From Bemisia tabaci (lineage: Eukaryota; Arthropoda; Insecta; Hemiptera; Aleyrodidae): a stretch of DNA of 64,000 nt. The stretch lies in assembly GCF_918797505.1 (NCBI RefSeq), contig NC_092793.1:2294001-2358000 (forward strand), read 5' to 3'. This document shows positions 22,901 to 34,900 of this stretch, in pieces (position 1 is the stretch's first letter; the number at the start of each line of letters is the position of its first letter). The notes under the pieces are model-generated. The model was given only the letters and a program-made list of their open reading frames with translations. It did no database searches and was not told the origin of the DNA. The translations under genes were made by a program, and so were the position numbers.

Positions 22901-25900
22901 AGAAGAAAATTGATCAGACAAGATGAAGGCCGGCTGAAATAAAGAATAAAAGAACTTGAGAATGGTGGTAAGTGCTCTATCAAATCGACAAGAACTTCAA
23001 CATGATGTCAAACTCAGTTGAATTTCACTATAGGAGTTACTGGATATTTGAGACTTTATGAATTTTGAACTTGGTCCTTGACTTTTTCTTGACTGAAATT
23101 GCGACCAAATTATGTAGTATCCAAACTCCTCGACAAGACAGTATTCAAGAGATATTCAAAGGGTGTAATTTTCATTTGTCAACTCCAAAAGTCTTGAAGA
23201 GAAAGAGTTCAGTAAGTACCTATTGACATCTGTTGGTGTAATACGGTGCATTGTTGTGCAATTATGCATTTCAGCAGAGGATAAGTTGCGAGGAGTGCAC
23301 CATTTTAGGGTAATAGTGTCATACTCTGCACCTTCTTTAGGAGTCCTGATTAACATTGTATCAGCTAAATCACCTGGAACAAAAATACAAATTTACTTCT
23401 GAAAAGCAGCCATAAAATATCAAAAGACAAAACCCGAATTAGTTGGATAATTTTTTAGATGAATTTAGAACGTTTCACCGCAAACATTAAGATACAACTA
23501 GGTGATTCAGAAAAAATCTTTTGGTCTCAGAACTTGGTTATCAGTAGAAACTCTGAAAGATAAGTGACAAGAATAAAGGTGAGAAAATTATCAGGTTGAT
23601 CTGTTAAATTTTGGAGGGTGTGAACTCCTCATGTTAAGAAAACAACTGTGATTCTTCGTATTTTCTATTTGGACAATTTTAACACATACCACGTGTGTTT
23701 GAAATATCAGCTCCCAGTAGAAAATAATAAAGACAGAATAACAAGGTAGAACTTAGTAGCATTTTGGCAAGATCTGATTATTTTTAGGTGGTGGGTAACC
23801 CCCTTACACACCAATAAAACACCAGTTTTGCAGGTTTTTTCAGGGGTTCAAGTCTGTTTTGAGCAAAAAAGAAGTATTTTTCGACAGAAACTTTTTCCCA
23901 TGTAATAGTCAAAGAGCTCGCCCGAAAAATTTAAACTGGAGAGATCTATAAATGCCACCATTTTTTTTTCGACGTCTATTGTTGATGTTTGAAGATCTGT
24001 CGGTCTGGCAGCTCATACCAGTCGAAATCGGTGATCGAAGGCTTGCCAGACCGTCCTATAGTAGAAAAATTGCATTTTAATTGATATTGGGGTACTAATG
24101 GATGGGTTAGTTTTGAAAGGGCTGCATGAGTACGGTTTCGGTCATTCGTCAGAATTTAAACCCTAAAGTAAAAATGACTTGGTCAAGCAGTCAAAATCGA
24201 TGACCGAAAGGTCGCCAGACCAATTTAAAAATTTGTCGAAATTTTAACAGGAACGATCTATGACGATTGGGACCAGTCTCATTTTATTAGAAACATTATA
24301 ACAAATCGAAAATTCTGGAACTGGCAGTCAATTTCGATGACTAAATGGTTGCCAGACCGTCTTAAAGTGCTTTAATTTTGCACTGTAATTGATAATTGAT
24401 GGCTTCGACGCACTCGGTGTCCTGAATTCATCTCTCTGCGTCTGTCGGTCATCCTTAGGCTCAAAAAACAATGTTGTAAAACTTTTAATCAGCGATTATG
24501 CCACTGGAAAGGCACACAAGGAGCAAGATCGAATCGCAACGTTTGAAAATATCAGAAATGTTTTCAAATTTTAAATTGGTCTGGCGACCGTATGGTCAGC
24601 GATTTCGACTGTCAGACCGATTCATCTGCGTTATGGGCATAAACTTCTAAATGATGGTAAAATTTCATGCATAGATCTCTCCAGTTAAATTTTTGCAAAT
24701 TTTTTTGAAAATTGAGGACACATGGCTATAAAACGTCACCGGTATGAGCTGCCAGACCGACAGATCTTCAAACATCAACAAAAGACATTGAAAAAAAATG
24801 GTGGCATTCTTAGATCTCTCTGGTTTAAATTTTTCAGGCTAACTCTCGTTCTAAAATTGAACGTATTTCTATCAAACAGACCTAAGTGCAGGAGAGAAAT
24901 ATGGGGTGTGCTCGCTAGTTCTCTGGCCGTAAGAGTGAATGAGAATAATAGAGCGCCAGTGACGTCAGCGGCAATGATGAAGCCCAGGCGCGAGGGGGAG
25001 ATCGTCGTCGGGGCGCTTTAACTCATGAGCCCTGTCCACAACGCTCTCGTCCCATCCTCGCGGCTCATTAATCCTGCATTCAGTTGGCATATAGTTCTAT
25101 TTGATAGAATGTAATATCCCGCTTTTCCAATTCTTCAAAAGGAATCACGCCCTCTTTTACATTCTTTCTTATGCAGATTTCTAGAGCACACCCCTTATTT
25201 CTCACCTGCTAACAATTCTGTTTGATAGAAATACGTCCAATTGTAAGGTGCATATACCCTCAGAATAATCCAATCATGACCAAATTTTGCACAGCTCTAC
25301 TTTGGTATTCTGTCTTTTGGATTTTCTACTAGGAGCCAATATTTCAAACACACAAAGTATGTGTTAAAATTGACTGAATATAAGGATACGAAATTCAAGA
25401 TTTTTGTATAGAAAAGGGAGGTATGCACCCTCCAAAAAGTAACGTAACCCCAAAATTCTTATCAGCTCTATTCATGTTACCTATCTACCAGAATTTTTAC
25501 TGAGAGCCAAAATCTTGAGTCTGAGCATTCTTTTTTAAATGCCCTGATGACACAGAGTTCGTGGATCAAGAATCTTGGTGAATCTTTTGTTAAAAAATAT
25601 TGGTGTTTTATCACTGAAGCCCCCCCTGAACAGATCTTCTTATAGATTAATTCTCACTGTACACATTGTTGTTTTTTTTTTTGCAAATTACATTTGGCTC
25701 ACCTACCTCTTAGGAATGCTGTGTGAGCTTGAGAGGCATGAAATATTTCCACATCATAGTTTGCTGATGAGTTTGCATTCTGCTCCTCTTTCATAGGAAT
25801 TCCGGTCACTGTTGTTGATGCTAGATCATAATGGTTCAATATTAATTGGGACAATTTGCTTGATATTCCAAGGCCCGCTTTGATGACATGAACTTCTGAA

Positions 25901-28900
25901 GATAAAAGAGGTGATATCTGAAAACCGAGATAACTGAAGACTTTAACAAATACAATCCAAAGGCTTTAAGGGGGTACTCCAGTCTAAAAATAGCCCAATT
26001 TTTTTTTCTATTTTTCTTATTTTTTTTCTTTTTTCCCCGTTTTTTCACTAATTTTACAGAGGAGAGTCTACTGAAGATGGTATTATATCCACTATTTAAT
26101 TATCATGATCCCAAAAACTCGAAAAAACTGGACAAAAGTGATGATCCCTTGCAGAATGATGCACTTGCACCTTGCACTTTTTCACTTACATTTAATGATA
26201 TTGCTCTCCTGAAAAATCAGTTTTCCGCATGTTTTTTCATCTCTCCGTTTTTCAGGCAACCGTTTACCTGGCTCTAATTGAGCTCGAGACCTGCGATTTT
26301 TTTTTAAAATGACCAGAAATGTATGCTCTATTATGTAACAGAGCCGAAATTTTTATTTTCTTCATTGATCATTTATTATTTTAACAAACACCGAAAAAAA
26401 TTTGGAAAAAATTCATGTTTTTAAATTTTTTTTTTAAAAAATACTTTTAGTCAAAACTTGATAAATCCGGCTCTGTTAGATAACAATGGGAGCATTTCTT
26501 GGTACTTTAAAACAAATCGCAGGTCTCTAGCTCACTCTCAGTCTGAGAAACGATTGTCACAAGATGCCTCTTCAAAATCACTTAATCATGTATTAAGGGG
26601 CAGGGTACGCAACCCGCTTGACGAAAATTTGGGGAAATTTTAGTTTTACATGTACCTACCCTACTCATAGCAAAAGTTTCAAGTCTATAGGACTTGAAGG
26701 GGGAAAAAAGTTTTCTAGACTGGTGCACCCCCTAAATTCATGAAATATTCCCCCAAGCGAAGTAAGAAATGTTTCCATGTTAAACATGTAATTTTAATTT
26801 ATTTGTATATCATGGGGAATTCAACCTCCCTCCTCTTTCTTTGACTATCTAGATAGGCTTTCTAGATGATCATCAAAAATAAGATGTATGACTACATATA
26901 AGACTGACGAGCAATACATCCTCTGACAATACAGCTATGAAAGCAACAGCAATGCTGCAGTTTTTAATCCATACAGTGTCTTTGCAATTTTTCAAACAGA
27001 ACTTACCAATATTTAAAAATATACAATGTTCATCATAATTGTATTTAGTATCAATCTACACTGCTATTATTTCATCATGTTTATCATAATGCACCCCCCC
27101 CCCCCTTCTTGGGGCTTCTGTGTCAATAGACCATTAGGTTGGGAGATTTAACCAGGTATGTTTTCTTCTCAGAATTTCATGCAGAACTTTTTGACTGTAT
27201 CAAAAACTTCCAAATTGAACTCATTCTTGAGGACTTAACGCAAGTAATTGAAATAGGAATCAGCCAATTTAAAGTTCCCTTAATGAAAACAACAAAAAAA
27301 TCAACATACCTAGATCAAATTGGTCATAAAAATAAAAAATACGTAATCTTTAGTACTACAAAATTTGTACCTTTCTCCTATACTAAAAATTTAAACTTGC
27401 CACAAAAAATGCAGCTTATGGAAAATCATTTTTCATTGTGAAACAAACTGAAATTAATAGACAGCTCGAGTTGACTCAAGCAGACTTTGGTTTTACAACA
27501 GCAGGAAACTTGAATTGAAACAAGAAAAAATTATTTCTTACTTTTGAGTTGAATTAGGAAATTTTTTAATGTGCTCCAAACGTTCCACATGAAATTTTGT
27601 AATGAATGCATGCATGGTGATGCTCAATTCTAACTGTCGACTGGTTAGAGCAATATTGTTGAAAAATTATTGAACAAAAGAAAGAAAATTTCAAGGTAGA
27701 ATGATAGAATCTAACTGTTAAAAACTCACTACTTTCAATCATTTTTGCTGAAAGCTCTTTGCGTTCAGGGACCTTTTAGCTGTTTCTTCAGCAGCATACT
27801 CCTGTGAAAGAAGCATCTTGGTATCTACAATTCCCAATAATTTTCTTAACTTCGGCACAGTATATCTTCTCTTGGCTCCTGAATACCTCCTGAAATTTGT
27901 GTGTTTTTCTCATCTTGGTCCCAATTATTCCTTTTTTTAATTTTAACCTGTTGAATGTTTTGTCTTAAACAGGAGTAGTGAAGTGTTTTCAGAGGTTTTA
28001 GATGCATAATTCATCAATGCTCTCACAGTTAGTTTGTTTGTTTGTTTTTTTTTCTTTCTTTTTTTTCGTTTCAATAATTTAATGCAAGAACAAAATGGAA
28101 AGAAGCTATAGAAACATTAATAAATACAGAACTGGAACTTCATGGGAAACAAATTCCTTCAAAATAAAGTGGATCACATTTTGCAATAAGGAACCATTAT
28201 TTCTGGCCCATTTTAGAAACAACATACATGCCATTGGTTTCCCTGCGCAGATATGTGCTTTAATGGGAGAGCCAGAGATAGTGGCTCCTTATTGCAAAAT
28301 GTAATCCAAATAAAGGCGATACAAAAGAGACCAGAAAAATTCAGAAGTAGATAGCTGGATATAGATCAGAAAAATTGATAAATTGAGGCAATAAGGTGGA
28401 GCTGAAAAAGGATGAAATCATAAGTAAGATACTTGTAATGATACTTTTACAACTTGTAGTACTATCATCTTGTAATCTGACTAGTACGATCCCTTAAAGG
28501 GAATATATGTACCAACTGTAAAATAAAATAAAATAAAATAAGATTCTACAATTAGAGAGGATACAAAGCAGGAGACTTCAACCACAGCAGTATGCTACTC
28601 AAAGGGGTCAAGAACGTGAATGTGAGTGACAAAAAACAAATAAGGTTGGAGAAAGAGTGGTTTTTACCAGTTAGATTTGCAACAATTTTACTCTTGTAGT
28701 GAAAAAAATTTCAAGAATTACGGTATCTTACATCTCGTGTGGGTCGAGGGGTAACAGCTATACTTTCTAGATTATTTGGGTAGGTATTGATGATGACTAA
28801 ATGACAATGATGAACAGGTGTCAACCTGAAATAAAAAAAAAGGGGGTTGTTGATATTTAGAGTATAAAGTAATGACAAAAAAAGCTAAAATAGAAAAATT

Positions 28901-31900
28901 GAAAAAAAATTATTGCCTGCTTCAGTTTATTATACGTAGAAATAGAAATGTAAAGACCAATCTAAACTACCAGATATCATAGCAGTCTGAACTTGATTTA
29001 GGAACCCATTAAAGAAAGGTTCTAAGTGGAAAATGTTAGGTTTGTCAGGATTACACAGAATTTCACGATTTTTTATCGATGGATCCTTCCAATCATCCAC
29101 TGAAAACAAACCTGAATCCATGACTTCTCCATATGGTCTCCTAGCTCCGGAAATTCATGAAGTGAACAAGAACTTTTAGTACACATGCAACTAAGCGTGG
29201 AGTATTTGCTTATAAATTACTAACAGAGAGCACATTAACCTATCAGACCTCCACCCAGATGCTTCTGGAGTTGTTGGGAAGTTTTTCCATTTCAAACACT
29301 AGAAAATCAGATGCTTTTTATCTTTAGAGGAAAGTACATCAAAACAAAAGCTGTTAGCAGGACTAAAATTTTGGATAACTTACACAGCAATCAAGAAGCG
29401 GAACTGATTTGAAAGGCTTTTCCTATATCAACATCAGCTGAAAGTTACCTAAAATATTACTAACTCAGCAAAAGGCTACAAGCTCTTACTTAAAATAATT
29501 GCTTTCTCATATGGAAATCCACTAACTGAGTAGATCTGAATTCCAGACTTCAAGCACAACTAACCTTGAAGATTTTTTTCACTTTGTAATTAATGAGTAT
29601 AAGTAGATTTGAAGATTGTTTTTCATGTTTACTCAATGGATCAATAAACAAGGTGCAAATTTCAACATTCTGATACATGTTTCATTATTGAAATTTCACA
29701 AAGAACACAATTTACCCAACAAAAATACTATGTTAACCTCTAATTAAGATACTGGCATTTTCAATTTACAATGGTCAAACGAATTTTGATTTTCCTTCTC
29801 ACAAGGAAAAAAATTAGCCTACTTGAATCAAATGTGCACTTCAATGATTTTGGAAGGCTTCTTAATCAAGCGATGCGCTTTCCTCGCTTTGTGCTGTTTA
29901 AAAATTTAAAAACAAGCAACAGCTCAGCCAAAGCACCGAGATTGAGGCTGGCATATTTATGACCGCATAGACTGTTGCGATAATATTAAGTGCATGATTT
30001 GACTCAAGTATAATTTCGTTTTTCCATAAGCAGGTAGCAGGAAGCTAGAATTTACACATCAAAAAGCATTAAATATCTTGGTTAAAAGTTTTTCAACATA
30101 CAAATTGTGTTCTATGCGAAATTATGATAACAAAGCATGTATCAAAATGCTTAAGTTTACATCTCTTCTAATGTTCCATTGGCTTAATGATACGCGCGGC
30201 GCGACATGGAGTGCGGGCTTCCTTCTCTCCCATCCGGTTTTCTATAAATTATTTAAATACATTTATTAATTATTTTTGTCAATCTCAAAAGTTAAATTCC
30301 CTTTTTAATTCCTTCTTTTCAATAATTCTTAATTCTCATACTCACTGGCGCCTTCCTTCGCAAGTTTTCTTAGCTTAAACAACGCATCCGCGTATTTTCA
30401 TCACATGTCGCGTATGATTGCATAGCCCGTGTGCCTCTAACCAATCATGCATCACCTCGCCTTCTATGCGAGTGTCTTTGGGAAAGAATTTTCGCCCCGT
30501 GGACATACTTCCCCACGCTTTAGACTTCCTTCCCTCTATTACGTCGTTTCAGCTGCCAGTGAGTATGTTTTCCAAATCTAACTTCTTTCGGCTATCCTTT
30601 CTCTTAATAATAAGCAAACGTTAGAGTCAGGCTTTCTGCCACTAAAAGTTCAAAATACAGTTTAAATTAATCGCGCTGCCCATAACCGGTTACGGCTGCC
30701 TGCGGTCCGGGTAGCGCGGATGACTTTTTTCCAAATTTAAGTAAAGTAAATGCACGTCGTCTCTCTATATAATTAACCTAATTCGCGTTTCTAGTGACCG
30801 GTCACGACTGCCTGTGGTCCGAAAGCCGTGGATGACTTTTACCTTCCCAATTTCCCCAAGTGCGTTATCCACCTAATGGCAGTGCCTACATTACAGTGAC
30901 TCTTGTTGACAGTTGTATTTTATCTTAATTTTTCTTTACATTACATTACAAGATAAGCGAGCTTAAATGATACATACAGATCTGACTGAGAGGCTGCTTT
31001 ATTCAGCTGAATGAGGTCATTCATAAACAGTTCTTCTAAACTTTTTATGCTGGCATCGTCTCTGGTTGATGTGATACAAATCACTCTACATCGATTTAGA
31101 ATCTTTAAGAAAAAGAAGGAGAGGAAGATTAAAGAGATGGTAAATTATTTGGACATGCTGAGACATTAGTGTGAGTTGCTAAAACTGGAGAGCAATGAAT
31201 GTGATAATTATGAAGTGTATTCTTTTCTGTAGTACCTATGAGTAATTCTTCAGTAAAACTGCCAAATTCCTGATCTACTTAGTTTACAAGACATACCATT
31301 GGTTATTGGGCGATCGGCCATTACACTACTTAAAGTACTTGCTTGTGGCCAGCTTGCAGCTAGATTCTGCCCTTGCCACTAGTAGTTGAGCCCTCTCTAT
31401 GTTAGTTCATGGAGCTCAAGAACCAGGAGTAATAATGCACAACGACATAGCTGACAAGAATCAAACCTAGCAAAGCATATTTCCTCACGACGCACCTCCT
31501 CTCTCCTCACCATGCCGCCTAGATTTAAATTTACAGTCAGGGTTGCCACAGAATTTAGAAAATGAAATTCCCTAACAATAATTGAAGATGAACTAGATGG
31601 TCAAAAAGACATAATTTGAAACAGTTTCCACGCAAATTTTTTCAAAACGACAAAACCCTTCTAGAGAGCAAATAAGGTGGCTTAACAATGTTTCCCTGTT
31701 ACTTTCATCATTTTCCCTAACATTTCCAGGGTTTCACTGACTTTTGTAACCTAGTGTAAAAAAATTTTATAACTTAATGTAAAATGAAATTTTTTTTTAA
31801 AAAAAAACCTTTTTACATTAATTTTCAACGTTTCCTGGTATTCTGGCAACTCTGTATGGTGTTGTCATGAGGTTTTAGTAATTACTGGCGAGTGACATTC

Positions 31901-34900
31901 TGGTGAAGATTCTCATCTAACACAGTGATCATAGAATAAAAATTAGTAGCTAATATTCTATGCAGTGATCCTCTACAGAGGTTTGGATAAGGGAGGCGGC
32001 CACGGCACTGGCTAATCAGAACAGTCAGACACTTTGTGTGGTTCATTACTTAAGTCACAAATGGATTGCATTTTGGGAGAGGGAATCAAGGGCGTTCTAA
32101 TGTCTTTAAGATTGTGCAACTGACGTTCTTTGCGAAGAGTCACTGAAACCATGGAAAAAATTAAATTTAAAAAGGTAGTTTTCGTCTTGAATTAATGGTT
32201 TATAAACAGTAAAGACAAAACTTGTTGAGATGATCAGATTATATTTGATCGGTAAAAAAAGTTGCTCAATATTAGCGACATTGAAATGCTCTTGGTTCCT
32301 TCTCGCAAGATGCAATTCAATTGGTCTTCTAACTTCTAACACATTGCCTCTCCTTGCAGGTACTAAAGTACGCACAATAAAGGCTTAATTTAAGATTCAA
32401 TAGGCACACATGCTGATTTGGTGCAGGATGACCAAAGTTCTATAGGACGCCAAACTGTTGTGAGTAGCCGATCGCAGCGCAACCAAGCATACAATCATTG
32501 TAAACCCAGAGGAGCCATCCTTTCGTACCTCAACCCATCCATCCCCCTCTCCAAAAGTGAGGTTAAGCTGATATATAAAAAATAACCTGAAAGACCTCTG
32601 AATTAATGGAAAATAAGTATATTTGGATTGCATTTTGAAAAAAAAAAACCAAAAGCATTCCAATGTTGCTAAGATGGTGCAACTTTTTTTACCTTGCAAA
32701 TATACCTTGATCATCTAAACAAGTTTTATCTTTACTCCAAATAAACTATAAATTCAAGACGAAAATCACTTATGTAAATTTAATTTTTGCATGACTTCAG
32801 TAATTTTATTGCAAAGAATGTCAGTTAGACAATCCTGGCAACATTCAAATGCTGTTGGTTCCTTTTTGCAAAATGCAATCTATTTATGATGTTTTCTGAC
32901 CCGATATGAAGAGGAAATTAGCCGGCTATCAGTCTCTGAAAGGAAAAAAAAATAATATATGGCAGATATTCGTTATTTAACGAATTTTTTGTAACTTTCA
33001 ATATCTGATACTAGCAGTTAGCTGCAAGAATCCTGTGCAATGTTGCAGCATTACTGCCTGCTCATTGATTTGAACATTGGCTCTGACAGGAGTTCAAGGT
33101 CCTATAGAAATCGTCCTTGGCCCTTACCCTCCTCCACGAGAGTGCATATTAAAAGGCATCTTCTGCTCATGAGATATCATGCAAAACTAGTCAAATTGGA
33201 GGCGTTTATTTAATCATTCGTTTGAAAAAACTTCCAACACTTCACTGTGATTCCTTGTTCAGCCAAACTCCATTGAAAGGGGTAAAAAATCAGGAAAATT
33301 TACCTTGCTGCCATCTGTCAATTGTGATTGTTTCTCTTGTTGCTTAGGAGTATATTCACACATGCATTCAATGGCTGACCTCAATCCATGGACTACCGAA
33401 TATTCCATACTAGAGCCAGGTTTTGGTCTGGGTGGGACTCCAATTGATGCAGCATTCAACAGCTGTTGGAACAATGGGATATTTGTCAAAATTTTGAGGG
33501 AATTTGGTTTTTCGGGCAAATTTTGTAGAACATTCAATGGTGAAGTTATGTTGGCAATATTACATACAAAAATCACATAATTAAGGATGCCCCATCATTT
33601 ACTCTTTACAGCAGCACTTTGCAGCCATGCTATCAGATATCAACTTTCCTTTAAATATACCTGAAGCCCGGACAAAAAAGTTAATACATTTTTAGAATGT
33701 GGCAGAAGATTAGATGTTTCTAGTTTTGCACTGAGAGTAAATACGAGAATTACTGTGGCAGATCTCAAGCTACGTTCACTTATTTGGAGTGGAGACCAGC
33801 GAACATCAAGGGGGTTTCTGAGGAAAGTTGTGATCCATGTACCCACAAAAATATTTGGATTGGTGACCTACTAAAAGTTTTCCTCTTGAAAAGCTCCAGA
33901 CTGTCTGGACTTCCGCAGGGAAATCAAAAGGTTACTGGAAAAATTTCTTAGCATGGAATCCAAATTTTGGTCTCTGTTAAGATATACTTAGAGCTTAGAG
34001 ATATGTTGAGCTTACCTACAAAACTCATTGTGAAACAGAAAAGAAAAATGACAGCAAGATTCTTTTTTGTCCTATTAACTGTTACGATGATATTTCATAA
34101 TAATAATAATAATAATAATTTATTTTATTTGTAAATGCACATTTATAACGGCGAAAACAAATATGTCAAAATTAGTTAGGATATAAGAAAAAAAAAAAAA
34201 AAAGAAGGGAAAAGAGATTACAGAACTTAAGATAAATATTCTGCTACACTATACAAACACTTGGCAATAAAAAATTGTTTTAGTACATTTAGAAAATTTG
34301 GGTCCCTGTATTTGGATTTTAGGTTTGCGGGAAGTTTTTCAAAAAATATTTGGCCGCGCCTTAGTGAGTGGCTGTTCCTTGTTGCGTTTGTCATCCCAAT
34401 GCTCCCTATCCTTTTGGTAGGTCTGTGATTATTAATAATTCTCCAGGAATCCTTGGACACATTATTTGATTCTTTAATCATTGACTTAATTGAATCTGAC
34501 TTAACATTGATCATGTATGATTTATATTTAGACTTAATATCCTTAAGCTCTACTTAATAGCTAGATACAATTCTCTATTGAAGTTTGGCGAGTCCCTGAT
34601 TAACTTTAGCTCAGAAGAGAGGTCTCTGACAGTTGCGTAGTGTTCACGCTGGACCGTTTTATTTATGCTACTTAGTCCTTGGTTGAATCTAGTCTTAATT
34701 TTTGGGAAAAAAGTTTCATGCGCTCCTACAATAAAATTAATAAAGTCAGTGGGAGTAACTCTCTGTAGATCCACAATCATATCGGAACAGCCAGCTTTCA
34801 TGGTGGCCAAATTAACCGGGTCATATTTACGTGCATATTTGTAAATTGGAGACTCTGGTCTAGATGATTGAGCTTCGCCCTTCAAACTACAAAAAATTCT

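Noticed and set aside
33305..33580. Plus-strand 91-codon frame.
   Set aside because: It is the complement of INTS13 exon 3.
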